Shown piece by piece: positions 49,401-56,500 of a stretch of 64,000 bases of DNA (position 1 is its first letter; every line of letters starts with the position of its first letter). The notes under the pieces were generated by a model, which was not told where the DNA came from, searched no databases, and worked only from the letters and a program-made list of their open reading frames with translations. The position numbers and the translations under genes are program-made. The DNA is taken from contig NC_009368.1 of the NCBI RefSeq assembly GCF_000092065.1, positions 434,001-498,000 on the forward strand, in the 5' to 3' direction. Source of the DNA: Ostreococcus lucimarinus CCE9901. Lineage: Eukaryota; Chlorophyta; Mamiellophyceae; Mamiellales; Bathycoccaceae.

Positions 49401-49908
49401 AAGCGAGAAGATCTGGAAACGCAACCATTTTCCCCTTGTGCGCCTTCCACTTGGCCTTGGAGTGCACACTCTTCTTGCGATAAAAATCACTCTCCGCCGC
49501 TCGTTGTAACCCGAATCCGCGACCGACCAAAGTACAGAAGTCCGTGGTCAGATCCTTCTTGAAACCCGCGCAGGCGAACCCTTTCGCGTCGCACTCGCGT
49601 TCACACGCGTCGAAAGACTCATAAGTCTCCATCAGGTTACTCCCGACTGGAATGCGGCTTCCGTGCCACCAATAATTTGTTAAATCATCCTCCAACGACC
49701 CAAGAGCGGCTTCGGGAACGTTCACGCCCGCTTTTTTCATGGCGCGCCCCAAGCGTCCTTCGGGAACGCACCAAGCATATGCCGTTCGACCGTGAATTCC
49801 GATTAACACGAACGTAGCGACGAGGATGAACGCGGCCGAGTTCCACCCAATCCATCTATCGCGCGTTCTTGTTCTTCTCGTCGTCATCGGTGCGTCAACG
49901 CCCGTCAT
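34438..49908 (-). CDS. Giant multidomain adhesin-like membrane protein (5156 residues)
   Basis: ATG 49908 gives a basic N-terminus and a signal helix (AAFILVATFVLIGIHGRTAYA). In order: PAN/apple-like segment (about 75-125); fibronectin type II-like domain (about 266-325, GAPCVFPF ... RPWCYT ... WGYADC); TSP1 (about 335-385, WSNCSRKCERGGQTR); trefoil/P-type (about 385-445, CHDYGCCFD); a further PAN-like segment; discoidin-like domain (about 1616-1715, NFLMIDLGRVVDISKVIVYP); TSP1 (about 2214-2272, FTSCSKSCGGGVRIRRVWC) and trefoil (about 2274-2330, CEDHGCCF). A long helical region follows, then acidic and coiled tandem repeats (about 3419-3783). DUF285 repeats occupy about 3846-5063, then one membrane helix (LTLYLAMFTFVAFVAIV) and a short tail (YDYGSTLESSR). 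One uninterrupted frame of 15.5 kb. Inferred role: cell-surface adhesion or recognition. Confidence 0.82.
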   Translation of the reverse strand: MTGVDAPMTTRRTRTRDRWIGWNSAAFILVATFVLIGIHGRTAYAWCVPEGRLGRAMKKAGVNVPEAALGSLEDDLTNYWWHGSRIPVGSNLMETYESFDACERECDAKGFACAGFKKDLTTDFCTLVGRGFGLQRAAESDFYRKKSVHSKAKWKAHKGKMVAFPDLLAWRAVNGKSETGLRTLCASDSQCQGYYTCINTTDCAARMYKKHDTLGLSTTRPFDVSTTSAMLLKSVTDGSSMLNDADFVVHSRAIPTCEGTAGGAPCVFPFTTDYNARQRQTVVEFFEPTLVGRAPAEPSTRPWCYTSKPGLWGYADCYGEDPLGFRWEISEWSNCSRKCERGGQTRSAICVNTTSGEQLQDHICGVLPQTSRECNTHSCKADCALKMEDRFKCTAYYGDVRSEFMSIDSRARACHDYGCCFDFAKNLTGHECYHGNEIDDTGCIDPIVGGRLSIHLEWNRLQCPERRNTITGTMAPRTKTNVVTQCGRSCCRGDTKLGPCTHTVGSAMLGSNRGACSRFDNKMKDNYRLYPEKYVPAIAIESSAAFTMAECIALCDSLKKGPTRNMACNSFNFNRRESICVASFTDFKTQKKYGVGDLEGDLSVMVNGAADAQMKGWHYGLRLKTGDDDTVRIVFQHNHFYSIGEWSPCLARNWTSDFETCSVSRRREVKCFAAGDMINPCVREVPLHYCEKRYDLDWHSYDPQGLIAYDKASLTKNSSRYTSGWIGLLVGHGPPEIEQICYNECNVTRNCEKLEGGMQPDGFTFKNYFALRQGSDTCGAPGFRAVAPDTSACFDRDASAKKSEQCKKALSDMEHVARGNLPGVSGKSIGSRHFAMRQCAQAGTRLCSANELLSGVVGGFAFGDTCDLSYVRTQWGGNPRRYGDPNIVGKYYWTNETCGNATDRGYFVASRGGLPGKQCALESEIHPYACCADFSGSDGYFENKEAYNARFNLTNGDYDYCGGLGGGEVCQAYEGHCMSDDQCAYGLQCARRIGAKYGFDDKASVCIPKYDEQQIRFGPKRLLSGQRTNMIFVEGGTSIIPRKAWIRLLAGDNVGCMGAWDDTTTIWAETTLARQSDHIVRPVGRPVEEDLSYSMRAPYRYDKKALQRLRDKGLPDTFERRRYPLSQCFPGAVDSVQSVNQSTCAGLLSGELYSRDQKIETSMRPFLEWRDLELDMSAQKSDSFVDRRGHVCLCDASDSSRCSKAANWHDLGIFEIDLRDMTWFQGYTTGSIPEKTQIYKTSVTRPDATGVIKDRRITSGVIGFGGDLLERYTMSDVLPHYPAFALSKTSVSRQHGVFKEFCAQRCKANALCVGFDYGPSALSLDEMNHDGSQLRTHMPHSWLKGEFVHADSVDERGLIQRFCRLRGENYVLHKVPSALHEFYFDTIARREDWDWYPSVNETYASRRVIQIPAGFDQELPEGLAGFRAHFFNVSAVSFRRLRNFFMSMHVFGRKPYGMAQRRYVRNSNLEYLRAEGDRTDHIDGVEDRHYSVHSGDGQIFDFLPAQRTGSFSPPTGGVFIGSTSEKIPRRSGLDSCVKENMRTHAPCVTRELSGVHDNYTVAGGRGRYVIVRKHVKPGDHQTYAYSCCSSWRNSCCREYRYYIAELEIIDKNGENVAISATGTGNWPATGNWPALIDGEKSPGYSDRAISWQRYSTWQRYSTMRMDTPQNFLMIDLGRVVDISKVIVYPYASEENRGRLANVSVVITESDDVPGSLDESQKCAAPRSVTKIKGGLYQAKPRRTCGGNANGAPCNVMFSRDPRNADVINPQCSIDIDPNRTRLACFTNKKLSRWGYCECEAIVKEQWTRPFGREKASHNTRFRGGEVQMLTDDWHAPVDAIACDNSLWMAFQAKANTFGDNGVNRFGGSYRTSSGVPFLNVGSEHLRRTCRLRLRSSLCVSSERYTEFQHWPGFNGEIHGMTSRMLAHPLSLTSGYGYTDPTTGEVLSGSAQGNKIYNTDGWKPRSVNAAYRNRGESMIRILCPPGQVLTGIAGILGSSENTTGVMPRCGVPAGFSVKDYTEHDIPESSDIDHLACDADSVAIGFFWSAMDNVIPTLPPIYGTWGTRQVKKSGSPMENPSEVIPLCATIEFTEPDLVRDGTFSRSCLKKRCTGNGATRDANSSSECVSLCALENSCTAAEYSPSGQCTLWSSACGDAEQPHGVRSRSDLPKPIESESGSTLYTNVEYEHPVTIDGLREFVVSSVQSSFFTKLKFVRWKSSPFTSCSKSCGGGVRIRRVWCSHEDERGTNITLPDDHCTHAEKPTEKEFCNHFHCDAQCRQDSGRMVCAGYESDDRRGSTSPEVRALVCEDHGCCFVPRPDGVIMTDFRERECYAPPPRDDADWISMPYGECSAQCATLDYDARPFQVRSLSCTYANGTLARSALCPLARPESIRSCNTREECPPQACSLTRRGATSCANGACEKHYHDTKPWTYDYKCTCLNGWTRGETGACDVQIPRCVGASWRVKTTWGACINGIRIRDVECVRRDDEDAHCDVVCDPVTKPSEQQTGCSSNLFKGSRPRISVSGSTPIMDLPHAWNTTARRAAATHFVLLPQMTMTSYPVSPVSVSVDVCSSLCMNTPKCPGFVFIGFAAAGTCRLIHHLQFDLSSLSRSDISAEHTFMRRGFLTAFPQDELLIAVQNAKGAWSEALSKQVLESNERLSKRLTRIPQSDPIWEWIEHTKLSQGVSFRKALYSLTMPTHMKALDHVRYLANYFRGDAANISDAILATAFNYRHMNFIADSTSTLLDQSRDEEVGDVCEIRKKLINGTLAMPGSRELNPSPLQAIHYMHSTLNANVNGAMNFGRIPWPVVAMHAGAHFPTSECMHIASRRNLNTTWLRLNHANVTERAETLCKASNWHPNSLPRIAQDGGDAAMIAYLSIGMQTCLGIPTKVSKKRGAIPGGISFKFDELSRLWRTVPLHWPTNSTFARTTLSILEHRNAPGVKKNAIVSVDHVRALSRAVSKGLDSYVETRLAMLLFQNVYMDAGAQVVDRVGAILLSALESNPHNIEAWETLINHIDVASITNQTLIKRVYAVFRPHAMYYPSTFYKMIRSVSMTLKCKEDPEIHKILMEDVIQVTRPFCDIEARKWMLHTLNHNCKRQWFNTSDVTYVYEDLIRAAWGECETRLVEPTDALRPLYAMVNRSKSNFHGARDVKSRFGTLLDLHVKPVLNFWGKYPDSEQGLSIVGNVTGFLQNIVLPELPLKYVASINETTCQMCVYDDDGKCENEDGEEEMVDLAKPLPWARREKLKSLPPRASSFELLTSVRGVGIPSHLDALLTSSFDVLARSKKVLYSSLHDEKLFKMCTATSPSHRRLLSTRDRLHDVRRSVLGAPLPTIHSLKILDKVSVSDDDQAILDSKESSFRLNGNFSFEVDADTIGHRAASSKTNTTTDSYEPFQNYTPSDEPEYTGIDAQASAPSPSPSPYNADEEEDEEVDKDEVEHADEEEDADEEKSSPSPSPSPYNADEEEDEEADKDEVEHADEEEDADEEKSSPSPSPSPYNADEEEDEEADKDEVEDADEEEDADEEKSSPSPSPSPYNADEEEDEEADKDEVEHADEEEDADEEKSSPSPSPSPYNADEEEDEEADKDEVEHADEEEDADEEKSSPSPSQSPSSSIDYLTTTPSPSPPPPSPTPEMTNLRTKIARIEARNPRNRGLVGLRAKLRRLEEELFGDTPSTSPSPPPPSPTPEMTKLRTKIARIEARNPRNRGLVGLRAKLRRLEEELFGDTPSTSPSPPPPSPTPEMTKLRTKIARIEARNPRNRGLVGLRAKLRRLEEELTSAKSPAMSVSARLGKSIDDPVRLPLGRRLLSALVSKPLNLTRTDDDFYTAIIACRKNLTTCELRYGPMSEWDVSRVTDMSYAFKIGTVNHFQFDQAAFPGHYRTFGYVCLRWKFFQASPGEFGAAYKDAPNFSRDLSRWDVSSVTDMGAMFEDFEGDVGDLSQWNTSSVVNMDAMFMQRYNYHIFRYGERYFNDTGEWKASSHSETRFRLDVPRTVVILPGATFGNLGAWNVSSVRSMRFTFSGLGRDWHNMFKHWDVSSVTNMDGIFFKMTNQGRIGDIGSWDVRNVKSMELAFARIGHDAIDGLGKWDPKRVQKMQSAFAFSKPPILRQASAWKLDSANDIKAMMKGSECTDVNISWSFGSNVDADSMFSGLNSPVSTTCDVSNMRTIGITNFRSMFSSRYRTTRLPSGFASWDTSSATSMEMMFKGVRFGKIPSEISHWNVRKVKNMREMFSRVVVPDFPDVTSWSTASLEVSTKMFDGITEFQMEFYRDPLAVGGKSDGPPIVWKRKHVNIENAVFYDAIEECLSEDPKYGDCSGFRHGCMSGWDVSRVTDMREAFKGRDQFDGDISAWDVSSVTFMLRMFQGASSFNQDIGNWDVRNVYNMEGMFYGASKFAQDISKWDSASLDRLGSANMFGLATAWLEACTREGHERRRTWSLSGPVSKWTCKPRTCLEYNTKIGYKWGRDKDGKYGRHAIYGDVDCVGLAKKPNRASPAKCTVPTTSKNSTNSSTFAEVHQGNFLYAVGKCLETHPTDGACVDSKYGAMSTWNTSGVFDMSEAFSGARDFNGNIENWNVASVTSMFRMFYGARRFRGSLKLWNVAQVEDMNQMFSNAYKFNGDLGDWNVRSVTDFYKMFDDAWMFDADITNWGRGEAAVRGEYVCLAQHATSQSTVLQPIVGDMFLNAAAWKVKYALKDEVRVTKWFSHYARGRRSSFDFKLVSISKSNMRHGPPCNWKPKIAETKVMEHIDNDNIDDIIDKCLEVDPVGGMCRDLQFGTMETWDVSRVTNMNELFQNRRDFNASIGSWNVAQVGTMVKMFQYATSFDQDLSSWNVKKVQNMQYMFNGARAFSRDLRKWTWDVSSVTTAYGMFHSTYFLNPSYRSPSFAENIKEKQVNTHRSDHQQFIDLFAYSGTAQGLSPLRGDRSSLYQVIRSCRSQESARSNCMGSNFSKYSYCCRFGPLNMVDTSEVRNFRSLFQTHYDSLNGVGSTAATIISAWNTASATDMSEMFAYNRNFNQNLSDWNVSNVKSFHRMFAFAKSFNQDLNSWVLSADANVDEMFRGVANFNVSFTRNWKNAEQRSKALELCECNAVQQSRARLGAPRPFTLTLYLAMFTFVAFVAIVRRKSRRAPINECDAVFVGSRAYDYGSTLESSR
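38566..39050 (-). repeat. Three 162-bp tandem repeats (54-residue proline-rich plus helical unit)
   Basis: Three almost identical units, period 162 bases, encode SPSPPPPSPTPEMTKLRTK followed by a basic-acidic helix (RIEARNPRNRGLVGLRAKLR, RLEEEL). They sit just before the DUF285 region of the giant protein. The long plus-strand frame here is a shadow of the repeat. Confidence 0.92.
39070..39655 (-). repeat. Five 114-bp tandem repeats (38-residue acidic unit)
   Basis: Units start at about 39182, 39296 and 39410 and continue with a 114-base period. They encode SPSPSPSPYNADEEEDEE followed by more Asp/Glu and a single Lys pair. High charge suggests an extended, possibly calcium-binding spacer. 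The long hydrophobic frames on the opposite strand are artefacts. Confidence 0.92.
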
Positions 49909-50149
49909 GGGCGTTCGATTCTCGACCTCGTTGCCACGGATGGTGTTGGCGGAAACCTCGAGTGATAGCGCGGGTGAGTCTCGAACGAACGGGTGAGTTA
50001 CGGGTGAGTCTCGAACGACTGTTTCTTTTCTCGGCCACGCGCGCGTTTTCTTTTGTCCGCCTCTCTCTCTCGCGCGCGTCGTCGAGTGATGCTGGTGCCG
50101 CTCGTGACGGATTTAAGGGCTTGAACACCCGCGTGTAAAGGCAGACACT

Positions 50150-50232
50150 TTATATAGCACTTTGGGAGGTTAAAAGGTGTCCCAAAGTCTCATACATTGG
50201 CCTATACTTTGGCAACATCCCGCGCTTTGATT
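50150..50232. repeat. Hairpin-forming intergenic repeat (pair of 62790-62870)
   Basis: TATATAGCACTTTGGGAGGTTAAAA...CCCAAAGTC...CATCCCGCGCTTTGA matches 62790-62870 (TATATAGCACTTTGGGCGGTTAAAACCGCGCCCAAAG...). The second copy has a nearly perfect stem; this one is imperfect. It may be a small dispersed foldback element. Confidence 0.75.
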
Positions 50233-50410
50233 ACAGTACAGTAATATAACCCCCGCCAATGCGCGGGATGAATGGCATACATTCCATAGTATATGGGGAC
50301 CGGACCGGCGGGACGTGTGATTTTTACCGTATGGGTCACGACTCGTCATTCGGAGTACTCGTATGGAATAATGAAACACCATAACTGCATTTACTTTTTG
50401 GTTCATTAAA
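50226..50410 (-). repeat. Intergenic repeat module (copy 3, inverted)
   Basis: Reverse-complement match to 19664-19840: TTACAGTACAGTAA core, GCGCGGGATGAAT, CATAGTATATGGGGACCGGA, CGGCGGGACGTG, TACCGTATGGGTCACGACTC, GTACTCGTATGGAATAATGA and GCATTTACTTTTTGGT. It lies 84 bases upstream of the telo-box of the lectin-like gene. Confidence 0.85.
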
Positions 50411-50493
50411 AAAACCGTACGGGCATTTACTGCAGAATTGGCCACTTTTCGCGCGGGTTTCACTGGACACGTGTCAAAAACGTGGCTTTTCTG

Positions 50494-50520
50494 AAACTCG
50501 ATTTTTGCTAGGGTTTAGCG
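50494..50520 (+). promoter_or_regulatory. 27-bp telo-box element before the lectin-like gene
   Basis: Identical to 19842-19868 and the complement of 33754-33780. It lies 65 bases before the ATG at 50586. Similarity to the 19842 copy extends a further ~15 bases (GTGTCCCG). Confidence 0.75.
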
Positions 50521-50585
50521 TCTCAGTGTCCCGACGGAGATACAGTGCGGGGATCCCGTCGGCAGCACTCTCCGTCGCGCACGCA

Positions 50586-53500
50586 ATGTCGAAGAAATCT
50601 GATCCACTGTATGTACCAGTCAACACGTGTGAAGACGACACAGTCGGTCTTCTTCGGACGATCGATGAAGTTCAAGTAGACGAGGGTGAAACCAACGTTA
50701 CTTCGCCCGAAGATAATAATTGTGACGGCGGCGTTCGAGTAGTAGACATGGTTGGGTTGATACGGAACGGGCTGCATGCGCGGAGGTGCGCGAGCAGACG
50801 ACGGTCCACCGCGATCATCCACGTTTTGTTAACTGTCGTTCTGGCAAGTTTTTTGCGTTCGACCTTGGCGTTTGAAAGGACAGATGGGTTTCAAGGCGAG
50901 CTTGAAGATACCGCACACGAAGGACCGGGAGCATCAAGGAGTTCGGTGGCGAACGAAACCGCGGCGCTGGGGTGTGCATGGGGGATACCTTGTCCGCCAG
51001 TGGCTCAGGCGGTGGTGGATGTCGTGTCAGATCCACATGGTGCTGCCGAAGATGCTGCGAACCTGGCTGGAGATGGACTCAATAGTGCTGTAGATGCAGC
51101 AGCGGCTGGGGCAACATTTTTGTACGATCAAGGGACGGCAGCCGCGAGCGCAGCAGCGGCAGCGGCGACAGAGTTGGCGTCGGCTGGATTTGAATTCGCC
51201 AAGGGTGCGGCCACAAGCGCATACGCGATGGGTTGCTCCGCGGCGGCGATGGCTTGGAACACGGCGACGGCGGTCTATGACCGTATGAGCGACCCAGAAA
51301 AATTTTTGTCAGACATGATTGACAGCTTTCCCACATCTTTGGGGGATTTGAAGTCGCTTTCGGGCAAGGCACTCGCAGTCGGTGGAGAAGCCTTCGTGGA
51401 GATGAATGCGAATAATCCCGTTGGACGCCAAGCGCTCGCTGCTGTCAAAAAGGCAAACGAAATCGGCGGCAAGTACGGTTTCGAGAACCTTCAGAAATTC
51501 ACCGCTGTGGGCGCGTCGTTGACGAATCGCGTTATCCCCGGCGGTGGCATAATTTTTGAAGCCGTGGACGTCGTCGGTGAAACGGCGCAAGATGCTGTGG
51601 ATACTGCGATTCTCATCGTGGAGTCTATGCTCAACGCTCTTGAGTGCAAAGTGTCGCCAGTCGATGTTATGGAGGTGATACAAAAAGTTGTCATCGAACA
51701 AATATCAAGCTGGAATGCGTTTGCGAAAATGTTCGAGGAGAAGAAGGGGACTGACTTCTTCTACAAACTCGATCATGTCATCTGCAATACTCTTTGGACA
51801 GTGGCTATGCCGCATGCGGACTTGATGGTGACGGCGATTGGCGTCCTCCTGGAAAAAGTCCAAGCCACTTGTCCAGGAGTTATCCCAGCGGATTCCAAAC
51901 CAGCAGCTACGCTGGGGTTGATTTTTGACGCGTCTGTAAAAGGGGGCTCAATGAAAGGTGTATCTGCTGAGGTTGGCATCGGTGCTGACATTGATGGGAA
52001 CAAATTTTGCTATTTCGGCTCCTGCGCTTACGCAGGTATATCGTTTGGTGGCTACGGTGCTGATGGGACGATGTTGGCGGGACTCAGTGTTTGGAAGTCT
52101 ATGGATTCAGTTCCGGGCACCTCGAGTACATTTGCGTTCGCGGCCGATATCACCATGCCATTACTCCCCTCGTTTGATCCCGGAGTCACGTTCGTTTCAA
52201 ACGACGCCGGGCTCATCGGCATCAGTGTCTCAAAAGAAATCCCCGGCGGCGACGAACCAAGTGGTGAATTTTCGGTCACGAAAGGGCGATGCGTAACGCC
52301 TGTTTGTGTCAAGACAGATGGTAATCCTTGTGGTGAGGGTCAGGCTGCTTGGTCCGACGTGGGCTCGCATGCGACTGCTGCAGTGGAGGCGATCAAGACG
52401 GATGAGTGCATAGTTGCTGGTGCCGGTGTGATTGAACAAAATGGTGGAATTTCCGTGAGTCGAGAAATCCGGTTACCGGCGTCTGGGGTGAACCTTCTTG
52501 CCGATGCTGAGGCAAACCCGACGGGAATGAAGAATTTTAAGCCCTCAAGCGTGAGGATTCCTGAGGGTAAATTCTTACTTGCGTTTACCGGTGGTGATGA
52601 AGCATTTAAGGGGAGCGAGACAGTGATTCGTAGCTATAAGTCAAAACTCAACAACCGTTTGTATTCAATGACGTCCTTTGTCGTTTCTGACATTGCAGCC
52701 GAGTTTCACGAAGAAGCGCCAAAATCAGTTGGCCCAGAACATGCTGGTTCAATCAGTAAATGTAAAGCGATGTGCGCGGTGAAGAAACACTGCTGCAATA
52801 CGGATGAATCCATCGGAAGTAACCAGTATCTAAGCTGCCTACAGGCATGCGTCGTCCGCGTGCGTGGAACCGACGAGCGGACATGTAACTCTTACTGTGC
52901 ATCTGCAACGACTTCTCGTCACATTAATGGTTACATGTACAACCTCGCAACATCTTGCGCTGATGTCGTTGCATCCGAAGGAAAGTTATGTTCTACTCGG
53001 TACGGTAGCGATCGTTCAACCTGCCTATACGGTTGTTCGATCGGACGCGACCCCGAACAATCGCTCGCAGTCGTCAAATCCACTGGATTCTATATGCAAC
53101 TTCCTGCGGCACATGTTACCCCCAGGTCGACGAATAATTTGCGCGATCGGACGTTGAGTAGTGTGATTGTTCGAGCCGGGTTTGTTGTTAAACTGTACGC
53201 CGGGCGCGACCTGAAAGGTCAATACCTGACGCTCGGGAGTTCGGCGACGCTGTATGGTAACCATGCGAGGTTCTATTCATCCTTACGCGGATCATTCCCG
53301 AACACGAAGTTTGCCTGGGCAAATTTCAATGACAGAACTCGGAGCATCGCCATCTTGGAGGCGCCTGTGACGCTTTATACGCAACCCAATTTCCATGGCG
53401 ATCATGAATCAAAACTTGAGCATGCATTTGACTACACCAGTCTCGGTCCGACAGTCGGGGACAGGCATGTTAATTCCATCTTTCTAAGAGAAGGATCTGT

Positions 53501-56500
53501 GGTTGAAGTATACGAGGGACGCAGTTTCAACGGTCGAGGCATGCAGTTCATATCCAGCGTATCAGATGTCCGCCGCGCAACTGAATCCATCGGTGACCTT
53601 TCTAGACCGACATGGCAAAGAGTTTATGGAACTGCAAGTATGGTTGACGCGGGTCGTGAAGAAGTATATAGTATTCACGCAGATGACGTCGCAAATACAA
53701 AGCCAGTTGATAATTCTGGTGACTGGTCGGACTTTTTGACACTGAAGTGGAGTCATATTTCTGTTGGGCCCACAGGCCATGTATGGGCGATTCGTAAACC
53801 TTACGGCAACGCTTATCACTGCATGCCACATCAAACCTCTTGCAAGACCAAATGGGAGTATACCAGGCTCACCCAGCTGGATGCTGGAAGTTTGTACGTT
53901 TGGGGGGTGACGTACTCGGGATACGTATACAGGCATCTCGTGAACACACACGAGGGTTCATGGACACGTGTAAATGCGCCAGATACGATGAAGCATATCT
54001 CAATAGGCCCAAGTGGCGATGTCTGGGCGGTATCGACGACGAATAAAGTATATTTCTGCGTGCATCCGTGTACTGGATCGTGGCGTGTCATCGGCGCATC
54101 CGCACCCGTAAAACGTCTCATATTTACTGTGAACAATGACAAATATATGGCTCGTGTCGATTTGAAGACTGACGGTAGTATTAATTTCAACGCTGGTCAT
54201 AAAGTAGCTGGCTGGTTGAGTCTAAGCGGAATCACGTACGCCACGAGCGGTCTCAACTATCTTTCCCTAAACTCGCGTTATTGGGAACATTATAGTGGCA
54301 TGAATGGCTACTGGTCGCCAGCCCAATACTCGTGCTCGAACGGCCTCGTTTCTGTGACTGGGCTCGTGAAGACAAAAAATCATGGCTGGGGGCAGGTCAT
54401 CGGTACTCTCCCGTCAGGGTGTCGTCCGACGAAAGCACTCATCTTCACCACGAATAACCACGATGAGCAGGCGCGAGTGAACGTATACGCCGACGGGACG
54501 ATCAAATGGGGTGCCGGCGGCAAGGGTCACGGATGGTTGAGCCTAAGTAACATTGTCTTTTCGACCAGTGGCAACGCGCTTTTACCTCTGAGCAATGGTT
54601 GGGCGCACTACAGTGGCACGAGTGGCTACTGGTCGCCTGCTGAGTACTCGTGCGCCGACGGCCTCGTGGTCTTGAGTGGATTAGTACGCGGTAGTAACTG
54701 GGGTTCTACTATCGGCACTCTTCCTCCGGGTTGTCGTCCGAAACAAGCTCTCATCTTCACCACGAACAACAGCGATAAGCAAGCGCGAGTGAACGTGTCA
54801 CCGGGGGGGGTGATCAAATGGTCACGTGGTGGCAAGGGCCACGGTTGGTTGAGCCTGAGCGGCATCGTATTTGCAATGACTGGGCTGCAGTTGATGCCTC
54901 TGAGCAACGGTTGGAAGTACTATAACGGCGCGAGAACGAGCGGGTATTGGGCACCCGCACAGGTCGCGTCTGTGCGCGGCCTCACCGTTGCTCAAGGCCT
55001 TATCAAAGGCGGTGGATGGGGTGGAACAATGGCAAAAATTACCGGTGGATGCGGATATATGAGTGATTTAATGTCCCTGACTAAGAAGAACGCGGGTCAA
55101 CATAGCACAGCACATAATGGCGTTGCAAGCCGCCCGTTGACGTCGACTCCAAATGGGCGCTGGGGGGGTGGCACGTGCACGCACACGAATCATGCGTCCG
55201 ACCCATGGTGGCGACTTGATATGGGGACGACGAGGACCTTGAGTTCGGTGGAGTTGTTGAATCGCAACGACTGCTGCAGTGACCGCTTTATCGGCCTCCG
55301 CGTCTACATCAGCAATCATAACTCCTACGTAAAGGATCATCCGAGTAACAAACAGTGCGGGCAGACGTTGGGATCGCCGAATACTGCCTGGAATATATTC
55401 GACTGCGGCGATGCCATCTCTGGGCGCTACGTATACGCCACCCTATATGGTAAAGCAGCACCGTTAACTATCTGCGGTGTCAGGATGTTCGAATCAAATA
55501 CGATGATAAAGCAGCTGGACGTTGGAAAGCGCTATGTTTACGGAACCAGTACGAATGGTCATCTTTTTAAAATCCGTGCCGATGGGGGCGAGGATAACTG
55601 GTCCCTCGTACATCGTTATAGCGAATTCGGCGGTATTGATGCCAATTATGTTTCAGTCTCACCGCATTCCGAACAATCGTCGTTCCTGTGGGTTACAAAC
55701 CAAGCGAACGAAATTTATCGCCAATCCATCGGAATACAAATCTCTTCCATGAGAGTCGCCTCGGCAATCGTAACTGCTTACAAAGGTGTGGGATTTACCG
55801 GTGATAGTCTGCCCCTGACTTCCGGTTTTTATAACTTTAAGACGCTCGAGGCAGACTCAGACGCCGGATTTAAGCTCACGAACCTCAGAGCGTTTGTGCG
55901 AAGCATCAAGTCTATAAGGATCCATCCAGACTACGAGGTTGAGCTGCGCGGTTATAATCAAGCACGAGCAGTCGTCACCTCTAGTACAATGGGAGTACAC
56001 GATTTTCATAAACTGGACACAGAGGGCAAGGAACACGAAGAGAATATAGTTGGAGCTACAAGATTTCCGCGACCGAGCGGTGTCTCACGCAAATCGACGT
56101 TTATGCCAATCGAAGCAACTACGCTAGGAACATGGATCCAAACACGAACTGCCAACGTTTACGTGATGTCAGATCTATCAGCCACCCCAAGTGCTCTCAT
56201 TAGGTACATTGCTGCGTACGGCGATGCAGAATATTGCAAAATGATCATGTTTCACGTGCGTCACGGCGATGAAGTCTCTGTTGTGCCTGAGGAGGCTGGA
56301 TATGCGACTTTTGGCATCAGAGATGCGTCTTCCGACAAGTGTCAGAATCGCGACGGTGTACTATCGCTCTGGCGTATAAAGCAAACTCCGAGATTGGCGC
56401 GCCGCGCGACAGATGCAGGCTACGGCATCGGAAAGTTGAAATTCTCGATTTTGGGAGGCTGGACGGGAGAAATAGCCTCAATGAAAGTGATGAGAAAACT

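Noticed and set aside
50505-50585. TTG start inside the telo-box giving a longer lectin-like protein
   Set aside because: TTG is not a normal start in this kind of genome, and the 27 bases are shared with non-homologous genes, so they are more likely regulatory.
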